Part shown: positions 11,445 through 21,800 of the stretch, one piece after another
Position numbering within the stretch: position 1 is the stretch's first letter
How the letters are laid out: each line of letters opens with the position of its first letter
NCBI GenBank assembly: GCA_030374765.1
Contig: JARGXX010000113.1
Span: 496,001 to 560,000, forward strand
Length of the DNA: 64,000 nucleotides
From: Agarophyton chilense
Lineage: Eukaryota > Rhodophyta > Florideophyceae > Gracilariales > Gracilariaceae
Direction: 5' to 3'
Translations under genes and position numbers: made by a program
The notes under the pieces: model-generated
Told to the model about the DNA's origin: nothing
What the model saw: the letters and a program-made list of their open reading frames with translations, nothing else
Databases searched by the model: none

Positions 11445-13654
11445 TACGCCAACCGTTCGGTGTTTTCCTCCTGTACGGGAGGGTTTGAGTCCAAGTTTAG
11501 TGTTTTGTCGATGGTATTGACCTGTACCGGTGTACGGGGTTGGAACCTATTCGGTGCTTGCGTTGAAGACCCATAGAGGCGTTGGTGATTCTGCAAGCGA
11601 ACCTGAATCAACTGGTCTCTCATCCCTGGAGTTAAGTTAGCGCATTTGTTTGCCAAATGGTCTGTCGCCAGACAAAACCAGCAAACGAGGCCTCCAGTCT
11701 GAGGGTCTCGCGTTACCATTGAGGGGGGCCTCCAAACCTGGTTGGTAGGAGCAGTGGCGTAAGATGTGGGTGGCGAGTTATAGGAGCTCGCTCCCTGCAT
11801 ACTGTGCGAGCTCACCGCACTTGGCAGCAATTGTACCGAGTTTGGTGTACGCGTTGATGACCAATTTCCTACCGTCGAAGGTTTTGAGAACCGCCCCTGG
11901 GTCGCTACCAAGTGGATAGCGGTCCCTGTAGGTACTTCGAGGTGCGAGCTACCCTCTGAGGTTGTGGTATCTTCAATTTCCAAGACCGACCTTTTCGGTT
12001 TATCCTTCGAGGGGGGAGGCCCGGCTGGTCTCTTTCCCAGCCGAAGGGTATCTCCAAGGCCCTGGGAGTATCGAGCCAGCCCATTGTAGTCCATCTTTCG
12101 GTTAGTGGCCAGGTAATTGCGTACCTGGGTACGGATCGCTCTGTCGACATTGTCGGCAAATAGCGACTTTAACCTCGAGGTAGTAAACACATTACCACAA
12201 CGGGTTGCCAGGTTCCAAAACGCGAGCGAAAACTGCGATTCGGTTTGCCCAGACCTTTGATGGTAGGCGAAGAATTCCGAATAAGCCTCTTGGATAACCT
12301 CATCGGTGGCGTATGTTTCCGAAAGGAAATTGACCACTTCTGGTTATGACTCCAACATCTCTGTGCCATCCTCATCCATCGCTAAGGTATTGCCGCGGAG
12401 CCTACCCTGCAGCAAGCAGTATGCTTGTCCTTTCAGGTAAAACTGAAATAGCCACATAGCAGCGCCCTCGAAAAAACCATTTTGGTCACATGCAAGCTTG
12501 GAATTCTGTAGAAACTCAATCACCGCAAAAGGATCCGTTACTGTGAAGGTTGTATCACCCATTTGGAAGCTGAGCTTCTTGTGGTGCTTAGTAATCTTCT
12601 AACCAACCTCTTGGGTATATTCAGAAGACTTGTTGATCAACCGATAAGTCCTGTAATCAACCGCTTTGGTGAACATATCGTTCAATGGTTGGTGCACCTC
12701 CAGGTCCTTTTCGGTGTCCGTCTCAGAGTCGGGCGACTCATTGTATCGCTTATTACCCTTTCGGTTCTTTTTCGACGACTTCTTCGTCTACCTGTTCGGT
12801 TTTTTCTTCTTCTTACCTTTACGGTCATAATCCGAAGATGAACTCGTATCGGAACTGGAGTCTGACGAGTCGGGGTCAGAATCATCCTCTCGATTCTTTC
12901 CCCTCTTCGGCCTCCGATTCTTCCCTTTTCGGTTTCTTCGTCGCTCATCCAACGAGTCAGACGAATCGTCCTTGGGGCCACCTCCATGGGTATCCTTTTG
13001 AACGAAACCAGTAATTGGTGGCAGATACATGTCTTGAGGATCTACCTTCCCCGGAACCTCTTGACTCTGCCTTGGACCTTTTAGGTACTCACTATCAGTA
13101 GGTAAGTGTTTGGAATGGATGGAATGATCCATTTGGAACCCTTGTGGTATGCGCTTTGCGTTGTTCACCTGTGTAGGTCGGGATTCTGCGAATCTCTCGG
13201 AAACCCAAAGGTCCTGCACACCGCGGTAAACGTGCTCCCTAGCATCTGTAAAGAGGTACTGTTTCACCATTTCAAGTATCCTTTCTGAAAGCTCTTGAGC
13301 TGCTCGGTTAACCACAATACGGGTAAATGCATCGACGTCCATTGAGGGCTGAACCATCCGGGTATCCGACTTCTCCTTTACGGTGAATGCATTCTCGACT
13401 GCGAGGGTGACGAGCGCTTTCGCTTGCTCTTCGAGCTGAGGCCATAGCTCCTCCGCTGCAACCTCAATTGGTAATTCCTTCTGAGGTTCCGTTGCCATAG
13501 GCGGCGGACCATGTACCTTTACGGTTTTGTCCCGAAGGTGCCGGAGCAGCTCCTCGGTGTTTTCCAGAATCGGTTGAGCCAATGGGGCTCCTTTAGGACC
13601 TTTATGGTTTGGCGAGGCGCTCGCACCACGCGTATTCCTTTTAGGTCGTTCCAT
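11444..13654 (-). pseudogene. Element A gag, with in-frame stops
   Basis: A single minus-strand frame of about 737 codons is interrupted by three in-frame stops: TAG at 12788-12790, a second TAG near 12600 and one at 12344. The N-terminal third is charged, and near 12790-12900 it has Asp/Ser and Lys runs. The central part aligns with gag of element B (YRTYRL with YRYYRL, FFEGAAMWLFQFYLKG with MNEGQAYLVLPYFLRG). A zinc knuckle CWFCLATDHLANKC (CX2CX4HX4C) lies near 11690, as expected for a nucleocapsid. The start is the ATG beginning MERPKRNTRGAS. Confidence 0.8.
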
Positions 13655-13782
13655 TGGTGACCAATAGTGGTATCATGTATTGCTTTGCGGGGTTTCCTGA
13701 AACCAAATAGGTGTACGAGCGTCCAATCCTTCTCTTAATCTCGTGTGAACCGTGAAGGTACGACGAAACCTAAAAATAATTC

Positions 13783-13798
13783 CTAAGTCGGGAGACCA
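13783..13798 (-). promoter_or_regulatory. Primer-binding site of element A
   Basis: On the minus strand TGGTCTCCCGACTTAG starts three bases after the 5' LTR. The identical 16-mer, with the same three-base gap, follows the 5' LTR of element B. TGG at its start fits pairing with the CCA end of a tRNA primer. I cannot name the tRNA. Confidence 0.8.
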
Positions 13799-13801
13799 AA
13801 A

Positions 13802-14431
13802 AGTCGTACAATCACCTTTGGGGTATGCTACTATTTTGTCTCGGGAGCGTAGTGACGCTCAACCGTAGGGAGCGTGATGACACTCAACCTTAGAAGGTAG
13901 ACGTAGTAAACCTCGATGGTAACAGGGCACTGGGAAAACCCGCAGGCGCAAACGGCGGGGTAATTAGCCTAAAACGTGTAGGTGAACGATGGTAGGCGTC
14001 GACGCGCGGGAAAGCGTGTGTGGTAGTTGAGAAACGATGAACCAAAAGGTATAGTCGTGACCCAAGTGGTGCCTGTCTTTATCAGATTAGGATGGGGGAG
14101 GTGCAGTTCCCTATATGCAGTGGACTGCACTCTCCAGCTCACCCGGGAGGTGCCAGCAAGGCACAGTCTCTGACCTAGTGTCAGAGACCTAGCCAGCACT
14201 GGCTACAGTGCCAGGCGGCCACTCCACTACTGTACTAAAATGAATATAATTACAATTACAAGTACTAACAATTACTCAACCAGAAGGTACATGTCAACAC
14301 TACACGTGGCTGACAACACCTAGATGGTAGCTCGCCCGGAGCTGGCCGATGATCCCTCGCATCCATCATCTACAGGGTCAGTGTAGTATATTGACAACCT
14401 CAAAGGTCAGACCTTCTGCCAGTATACGACA
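13802..14431 (-). mobile_element. 5' LTR of element A
   Basis: Direct repeat of 3223-3856. On the minus strand it starts TGTCGTATA and ends next to the primer-binding site. The terminal CA is changed to CT. Outside it the copia E frame resumes at once. Confidence 0.88.
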
Positions 14432-14848
14432 CTTCGACATATAATCGGCATTTCTCGAAGAACCTTTCGTACATGAAAAGTCGGTCTACATAAGACAACT
14501 TCCCAGATTTGAAGCCTCTTTCAAGCATAAGTATAAGTTTGTAAGACTAACCGGAAACTTGTATGGAAGCAAAACAGCCGGTCACACCTACCTATGAAAA
14601 AATACTGACCACCTAGTCTCTCTTGTTTGCAAACGATCACATGCCGATTCATGCCTCTTTATAGAATACCACCAACCGCATGCACTCAGTCTTATATGCA
14701 TCACAGTGAACGACTTCAAAATCATATCATCGTCTACTGAGTATATAGACACATTCAACAAAAGTTCTTTGCTCCAAATACCGCGCCATTAAACGCCTTG
14801 CCTTGCCAGAGAACTACCTAGGGTGGAACATCCTGAAATAAAACAAAA
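14432..14848 (+). pseudogene. Copia element E, fragment 2 (reverse transcriptase)
   Basis: The plus strand reads FDI*SAFLEEPF, then VYIRQLPRFE, KFVRLTGNLYGSKTAGHTY and, after shifts, ENYLGWNILK. These follow the copia RT order (DVKSAFLNG, VYMxQPxGFE, LKKxLYGLKQ, then the LG-x-x-I segment). The fragment continues fragment 1 and is itself cut at CAAAA (14844-14848) by element B. Its frame resumes at 27153. It has several stops and is dead. Confidence 0.75.
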
Positions 14849-16596
14849 TGTGGTGCACGCCCTCTGGGAGGGGTTCTGAAGGAAGTTCGAGCGCGACTGC
14901 CGCGGTTGGTAGCGGAACTCTGCCCGAAGAATCGGTCGTGCCCAGCAAAGGGCTTCTTGCCGAGCGATCGGTGTGCCCCTCCAAGCGAGCGTTTCCAATC
15001 CGTTAAGACGGTCACAGTACGACATTTCCCCGCGAGTGCGGTAAAGGTGGACGTCGAATTCGACCTCTGGCGGTATCGGGACCTCGAAAGGCGCCCGATG
15101 GTGCCTGAGATAAGCGATCCGCACAAGCGCGGCCTGAGCCTCCGCAGAGGATTCACCGCGTCGGCAGAGTATGTGGTGTACCGGGATGGCGATACGATTA
15201 CGCCAATCCCAGGACATGGTCACCACGCCGGGCAGGTCGCCCGGGAGCATCTCCGAATTATCGGTGTAGGAGTGGATCAAATCCTCGTCGCGGACAGCCA
15301 ATGGGTGAAACAAAGGCGCATACCGCAACCTCGCGGAGCCATGCCGAGTTCTCGGATTTGCACCCACAAGGGCGTCGTAGGTCGGCCACTGCGGTGGGTC
15401 CGCCTGTCCGCGAAAGCGGGCGCCAATACGGCGGTCTTCGTACGCGAGGTTGACGGCCGGAGTTCGGTTGGTAACATTCCCCGGGTGGGGCGCGGACCGG
15501 AAGCCGGTGGAACCGCCAAGGGCGGGAGTCGCGGAGGTGTTATGACGGTCGGGGTTGGACATGGTGCGTGTTGGTGTGCTGTGGTTGGAATCGGATGTGG
15601 AGGGCGTGCGTGGGATCCTTGGTGAAAGTGTGTTGGTTTCCGGAGACCCGGTGTCGGACGCGCTCTTATCATGACGAGCTGCCATGCCGACTTCCTCTTC
15701 GAGGTGTTCGCCCAGTCTTAAGGGGGTGGATATGAAGAGCAACGTCCTCCAGGGAGGTTTTTGGGGACTTAAGTTTTTTCCGGAGCCTCCGGCGTGCAAC
15801 CTCGGTATGAGTAGGAGTAATCCGTTTTCACGGCGATGGCCGGAACGCCGGTGATGCACCGGCGGGACCGGGTGCCATACACGTGGCCGCAGCGCCCGCG
15901 CGACACGTGGCCGCCAGATTGGCCCCTTTTATTAGACGGACATTTAGCTATTTAGGATAGACTTTATTTATTCTATTCTACGGTGACTACAGTACTTAGG
16001 CCGCCGGCCTCGCGGCCGCCGGTCCAGTAAAGTCTCCCGAACAAGGGTGATCTTGGTCTTCCAGATCTTGGCTTGGGTCGAACCGCCTGCGCGGATATAC
16101 AACTTCTTACGGAGGGATTTCCCGTGGTGCACGGCTTCCAAACCCCCTTGGACGTTCAAGCAGCCTTCGTGTGTTGGGTATCTATTCCCACTTTCGTTGT
16201 TCCGCCCGTGTATACGGTTTGCTACACCCGGCAGTGCCGGCTATTCCCGAGTTTCCTCTTGCGACTCGTGGTCAACCTCGCCCTCTTGCCTCCGTTCCCA
16301 TTTTCCTTCCCTTTTCCTCCCCTTCATTGGGCAACTCCCGCTCTTACGGCTCGCACTGACACCTGTCGCGCTCGCCACTCTCGTGGGTTTTGCCTCCTCA
16401 GAGGATACGCAAGCACCGCTTCGGCGGATATTCTCGGCTTCTTTCAGCCTCGCTGCGCCCGTCGCGACGGTTCGGCTCCGGCTTACACCCGGCATTGCGC
16501 GCCGATCCCTGGGAGGGCTCTACCGCGCTGGTTACCCCGTGAGAGGAAGATCCGGACGTCTTCGTAGGTTTTCCCCCTTGGGGGCATTGTCCTACA
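14849..16596 (+). mobile_element. 5' LTR of element B (internally deleted or rearranged)
   Basis: It runs from TG at 14849 to CA at 16596. From 14873 it is nearly identical to 25424-27147. Its first 24 bases are not found upstream of 25424, so it seems to lack sequence present in the 3' copy. It contains a truncated copy of the accessory gene on the minus strand, GC-rich palindromes around 15999-16025, and T-rich tracts near 15945-15975. Confidence 0.75.
14877..15685 (-). pseudogene. Truncated accessory gene copy in the 5' LTR of element B
   Basis: This is the first part of the element B accessory gene, starting at the ATG 15683-15685 (MAARHDKSAS). It is followed faithfully until FLQN, where the 5' LTR departs from the 3' copy and the frame runs into unrelated residues. 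It keeps its own start and upstream LTR sequence, so a short N-terminal product could be made, transcribed out of the element into fragment 2 of E. Confidence 0.65.
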
Positions 16597-16599
16597 AAT

Positions 16600-16615
16600 T
16601 GGTCTCCCGACTTAG
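16600..16615 (+). promoter_or_regulatory. Primer-binding site of element B
   Basis: TGGTCTCCCGACTTAG lies three bases after the 5' LTR and is identical to that of element A. Relic I has TGGTATCCTGACTTAG at the same place (53277-53292). Confidence 0.8.
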
Positions 16616-16719
16616 AAGTCAAGACCGCTTGTGTCCTCTCTGAGGTTGTATTCCGTTTAACTGGTTTTCTCCGGTCTCACCGGTTTGCTTTCTATTCTTC
16701 CGTCGAGACGGTGTGGCCA

Positions 16720-18831
16720 ATGCCAAGGAAACCGCCTAGCATGGAGCGTCCTGCAACACGCAGCCGTTCCCGCCAAAGCGGTGATGCCAAGGGCACTGAT
16801 GTTCCACAGGCCCTGGCTCCAACACCGGATTCCCGGGAGATACTGGTCACCGGCACTGAAGACCCGCAGCCCGATTCCGGGTTAACGACCGTCGCAACGG
16901 TGGTTTCTCCGCCTCCGCGGTTGGTCGACCAAGCGCGGATTGTACGCTTGGAAGAGCATCTCCGCTCCCTGCGGGCTGCTCACAATACCCTCTCGAGGGA
17001 GTTCACCTCTTTACGAGGAAGCCTCGCTAACCCCCCTACAAGTGAGTTAGCCGAGGATATCTGCGTATTGCGGTCGGACGTCAATACACTACTCGAGTGT
17101 TCTGGCGCTCCGTCTTCCTTCGCAGAAGGTATGGAGAATCGCTTCGAGCGTCTCCGAAGCCGACTTGAGTCGGTCGAGAGGACGTTAACCACGCCCGCAA
17201 ACGCGGCTAGACCGGTTGTCTCTCATAGAGAGACCCAGTCGCGGAACCAGAAGAGCCGGAAGAACCGGGATTCTAACCGTAAGCACGGACACCCGTCCGA
17301 CTCATCATCTGATTCTGACGGTAAACCGAGTGACTCGGAGAGTTCCGATTCGTCGGTGAGCGATGACCCACAGGATCGTTATGGGCGCTCGTCCCGCTCA
17401 AAGCGGTCCTCCGACACCTACGGGGCCATCCGGTCGCGCCCCAAGGGTTGGCGACATCCGGGCCTTAAACCGTTGAAGCCCACCAACCCTCTGTACAGGA
17501 CACTCCTGTCCTACCGGTATTACCGGCTAGAAGATTCCTCTTTAGGTCGGACACCGCGTGACACGGGTAAAGTGAAAGACTGCATCAAGCGGATGCAGCT
17601 TTCACTTCGTAACCAGTCGTTTACTGGGGATGATCCAATTCTGGTCTTGGATTTCCTACACCGCTTTGTAGTGGAAGCCGATATACTCGGAATGAACGAA
17701 GGACAAGCCTACTTGGTGCTACCCTACTTTCTACGGGGTGTCGCTGAAGATCAGTTTTTGTCGGTTCGGGGCTCTTCGCGAGCCTCCGAAGGAGGTGTGA
17801 CCTGCTGGCCCGAGGCCGTGCAGTACTTCCTGCGTTCCTACGCAACCAACTCCGCGATACAAGCGGCAATACTCGCTTTGCAAGACACTCGACAACGCTC
17901 CGGCGAGCTCGAGACCGATTACTCGGTACGCCTGAATAAGGCTTTCCACCGTTGTGGTAATGTTTACCCCGCTGGGGAACGCTGTACGATGTTACTTGAT
18001 GACTTGGATCCAGCCATCAAGACTCTTGTCGCCCGTTACAGGGAACAAGAGCCGAAAGTGACCTACCTTGAACTCGTACAGTTTGCCCGCGCAGAGGGAG
18101 ATGCACTACGTGCACGCAATCCGGGAACCCGGTCGAAGGCCGCTAAGGCTTTGCTGCTTGAGTCGGACTCTTCTTCACCGTCATTTGCGACGGATGGCAT
18201 CCGCAAACAGGGTTATGACAATATGAATGTCATCCATCACGATGGTTTATCTATTCCGACAACGGAATTACCGTCTACGACGGATGGCTCGGTTGACTCA
18301 ACCGCAAGGGACATGGAGAACGGGCAGGTCTTTTATCTTAATGACCGCCGCACTCCGGCCCCCCGTATGCCGTACTCGAACGAAATGACACGAAGTCAGC
18401 GCCCTGGATGGGTTGGAAACCGGGAACCCGGAAGATACACCGATGCTCGGAATTCCGTACCGCGAAACGCGGGAGTGACGTTGGTGGGCCACTTGTGCTA
18501 CGAGCGCGGGCACACCTCCCCGCAATGCCTTTTATCGCTACGCGATATGGCGCGAGTGGTGGATAATTACGAAGCCCTCTCCCCGCAGGAGAAGGGCTCC
18601 GTACCACTCACGTCATATCTCCGCGCGAAGACGGACTTCCCCAACGCATTGGCTCACACTCCGAATTCTCGGTACAAACCGGCTCAGCCGGCACGTGCCG
18701 CACCAGCGCCAAACCACGCTGGTGGATCTCCACCCGCTCCTGCGGTAGCTACCGTGCAACGGAATCATGCACTCGTTGCCGAGGAAGTCGGGCCTTCGCC
18801 CGACCAACACCCTGTACAGGGAAAAGAATAG
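16720..18831 (+). CDS. Gag of element B
   Basis: This is an open frame of 703 codons from the first ATG (MPRKPPSMERPATRSRSR). Residues about 75-170 form a likely coiled coil (RIVRLEEHLRSLRAAHNTLS and later FERLRSRLESVERTL). An Arg/Ser/Asp-rich linker follows, then a capsid-like domain (LYRTLLSYRYYRL, MNEGQAYLVLPYFLRG, YLELVQFARAEGDALRARNP). The nucleocapsid zinc knuckle reads GHLCYERGHTSPQC, so the first Cys of CX2CX4HX4C is Gly; a single TGC to GGC change would explain it. The frame ends TAG at 18829-18831, just after a frameshift-type heptamer; pol is in the -1 frame. Confidence 0.85.
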   Translation: MPRKPPSMERPATRSRSRQSGDAKGTDVPQALAPTPDSREILVTGTEDPQPDSGLTTVATVVSPPPRLVDQARIVRLEEHLRSLRAAHNTLSREFTSLRGSLANPPTSELAEDICVLRSDVNTLLECSGAPSSFAEGMENRFERLRSRLESVERTLTTPANAARPVVSHRETQSRNQKSRKNRDSNRKHGHPSDSSSDSDGKPSDSESSDSSVSDDPQDRYGRSSRSKRSSDTYGAIRSRPKGWRHPGLKPLKPTNPLYRTLLSYRYYRLEDSSLGRTPRDTGKVKDCIKRMQLSLRNQSFTGDDPILVLDFLHRFVVEADILGMNEGQAYLVLPYFLRGVAEDQFLSVRGSSRASEGGVTCWPEAVQYFLRSYATNSAIQAAILALQDTRQRSGELETDYSVRLNKAFHRCGNVYPAGERCTMLLDDLDPAIKTLVARYREQEPKVTYLELVQFARAEGDALRARNPGTRSKAAKALLLESDSSSPSFATDGIRKQGYDNMNVIHHDGLSIPTTELPSTTDGSVDSTARDMENGQVFYLNDRRTPAPRMPYSNEMTRSQRPGWVGNREPGRYTDARNSVPRNAGVTLVGHLCYERGHTSPQCLLSLRDMARVVDNYEALSPQEKGSVPLTSYLRAKTDFPNALAHTPNSRYKPAQPARAAPAPNHAGGSPPAPAVATVQRNHALVAEEVGPSPDQHPVQGKE

Positions 18832-18853
18832 AGGGAGTCTCCCCTTCGGGAGA
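18819..18853 (+). promoter_or_regulatory. Possible -1 ribosomal frameshift site (gag-pol, element B)
   Basis: The heptamer GGGAAAA at 18819-18825 is phased in gag as G GGA AAA, fitting X XXY YYZ. It lies four bases before the gag stop. Pol is open in the -1 frame through this point. A hairpin TCTCCC-CTTC-GGGAGA follows at 18838-18853, 12 bases downstream. Confidence 0.55.
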
Positions 18854-21800
18854 GGCGTCCTCAGAGTTGAGGCTGACGACGCCCGAGGCGCCGATGCCTC
18901 GCTCCCCGGTGAAAATCCTGACAAGGAAGGACACCGCAGACGCGGACTCTAAACACCTCGGTGTGTTGCGTCGACCGTGGATACGGATTAGAAATAACCG
19001 GATCCCGGATAGAGTCTTGGTAATGGCCAAGCGTAACTACAAGGTTTACGCTGACCTTGGTCTGCACACGCAGTTTATGGTGAGACATCTCACTGTCCTG
19101 GATACAGGTGCTGGGCCGAACTTTATTGTGGAATCGGTTTTACCCCCTCCATTGCGGTCACTCATCCGTTCTGAAACGGTACCCGACGTGTCAGACGCCA
19201 ATAACAACCCGTTGAAAACGGCTGGTGTGATCGACCTGGTCGTCAGGCTAGGGCGGATGGTGGTTAAACTAACTTTTATTGTGTGCCGCTCGCTGGCCGC
19301 GCCAGTTATACTGGGATGTGACTACTGCGACAGGTTTGTCGACGCCATCCGCCCACGCCTTAAGCAGGTGGAACTTGAGGACGGATCGACCGTCCCCATT
19401 GTTCGTCAACCGCTGAAGCGGGCATCGAGGAAACACGTTCCTCTACCTGCTGCGCAGGAACCCACACCGGCGAACCAGGATTCTACGAAGCTACGCGTTG
19501 CCTCGTCAGTCACCATACCCCCGGAGAGCCAGGTTATGGTTTCAGTCAATTCCCGTCAACACGGTCTTCGGGTTGTTCAGCCCTTGCCCTCGTTGTACGA
19601 GAAATTTCAGTTAACCGTTGCGAACGGAATCGTGCAAGTCACGCCGAATTCCCCTTTCAGGGTGTTGGTTGCCAATCTGGGAAAGGCTCCCCAGACGCTG
19701 GCAAAGAACCAAGTCGTTGGGTCTGTGACGCCGCACCCGCTCGCGATGCTCCCTACAAAGGTGACGGCTGCCGAAGTACTCGGAATAACTCCCTCTACCG
19801 AGGATGGTCTCCCGGTATCCGGTGCAGAAACCTCCGGGGAGGCACAGCAGTTGGCGCTCGATAAAACCGTCAAGACGGATGCATTTCCGACCTTGTCGGT
19901 CCCCACACCTGACACCAGGGCACAGCCCACGAGCTACGATAAGATAGACCCGATCAAGGCCCTCGAGGACCTGGACCTGAGTCATGTACCGGTCTCACAC
20001 CGGGACCGCTTACGCGGAATGCTACGCGAGTTTACCACAATGTGGGACGGCTCACTGGGTGAGATCAATACAACCGAACATCGGATAGACTTGCTCCCGG
20101 ACGCACGTCCGGTTGCACAACCCCCTTACAGGACGGGACCGAAAGCTCGGGAGGAGGAAGAATTTCAGGTGGACAAGATGCTCCGTGCTGGAGTCATCGA
20201 GCCCGCCCAATCTCCTTGGGCTTCACCGGTGGTGCTGGCCCTCAAGGCTGACGGCACGTGGCGGTTTTGCGTTGACTACCGCCGCCTCAATGCCGTCACC
20301 GTGAGGGACACCTACCCGATTCCGCGCATGGACGAGTGTATAGACTCGCTCGGGGACGCTACCGTGTTTACGGCTCTGGATGCTAACTGGGGCTACTGCC
20401 AAGTCCCAGTCCGGGAAGAGGACCGAGACAAAACCGCGTTTGTTTGCCACTCGGGTTCCTACCGCTACAAGCGGATGCCGTTTGGTTAAACCGATGCACG
20501 GGCCACCTTTCAAAGGGCGATAGACATACTGATGTCGCGTTTCAAGTGGCGCACGTGCCTTGTCTAGTTGTACGACATCATTGTCTTTTCCAGAAACCTG
20601 GACGATCACCTGACCCACGTGCGGGACGTGATGACCGTACTGCGAGACGCAGGAATAACCCTCAAGTTGAGGAAGTGCGAGTTCTTCACCGATACGGTGA
20701 AGTATCTCGGGCACGTCATCCGTCCAGGACGGTTAATGATCGAACAAGTTCGTATCAAGTCCCTCTGCGAGGCGAAGGAGCACCGTACTCAAACGGAGCT
20801 CCGATCCTTTTTAGGTCTGGTCAACGTCTATCGACGGTTTATGCCGAGTTTCTCGGATATCGCCGCTCCGCTAAACGCGCTACTGCGGAAGGGCCAGCCA
20901 CCGAAGCTGGCGCCATTCACCACCGATCAGTCGGAATCTTTTCGCTCCTTGATTAAGGCAGTTGCGACAGCTCCCATCCTATCCTTGCCCAAACTTGGGC
21001 TTCCCTACTCCATCGACACCGACGCCAGCGACCACCAGGTGGGCTGCGCACTGTTCCAAACCACCCCCGAGGGGGAACGCAAACCAATTGGCTATTGGTC
21101 CCGCACGCTGAACGTCCACGAGCGCAACTACTCGGTCTCCGAGAAGGAGTGCCTCGCAGTGGTCTGGGCGCTATCCACTCTGCGCCCCTACCTCATGGGA
21201 GTTCATTTCACCGTGTACACGGACCATGCCTCGTTGAGGTGGCTGCTGAACATCGCAGATCCTTCTGGCCGCTTGATGCGGTGGCGCCTCCGCTTAGCGG
21301 AATTCGACTTCGAGGTCGTCTACAAGAAGGGTGTCCAGAACACCCAAGCAGACGCCCTCTCTCGATTACCTACGACAGGTGAAGCACTTGCCGACCCGGA
21401 GGTCGATGAGATCCCGTGCTTTACCTTGGAAGGGGAAACACCGACGGAGTCGGATTGGCCCGAAACCGGGGAAGACACCATGGAAATGGATGAGCTACTC
21501 GCAGCGCGCGAGAATGAAACACCCGTACCCGGGACCTTTGTACCCATCTCCACCGAGGAGATGATCCGAGAACAGTTCGGCGACCCGTTCTGCACGCGCA
21601 TACGGGCCCGCCTAAACGGTGGAGAGGACCTCCCGTTCGAGGTAAACGACATCGGTTACCTCGACCGGACGGTGGACCACCGATCCCAGATCGTGGTCCC
21701 CCACACCCTGCAAGCCAGGTTGCTCCACCTCTCACACTACCCGACCCTCGGGGGACACTCCGGTGGGAGAAAACTTTATCTAACCATGCGAAGGGACTTT

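Larger units (their letters stand above)
3223..14431 (-). mobile_element. Ty3/gypsy element A (chromodomain type, with antisense accessory gene)
   Basis: The element is bounded by direct repeats (3223-3856 and 13802-14431) that begin TGTCGTA and end TACGACA on the minus strand; the last base of the 5' LTR is altered. Flanking 5-mers ctttg (3218-3222) and cttcg (14432-14436) look like a 5-bp target duplication with one change. Sense order on the minus strand is LTR, primer-binding site, gag, PR-RT-RNase H-IN, chromodomain. An accessory gene then runs on the plus strand between the chromodomain and the 3' LTR. Several stops and frameshifts make it non-autonomous. Confidence 0.88.

Noticed and set aside
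18298..18924. Minus-strand frames inside element B gag and pol
   Set aside because: They are shadows of the GC-rich sense frames. Unlike the accessory gene, they are not shared with element A.
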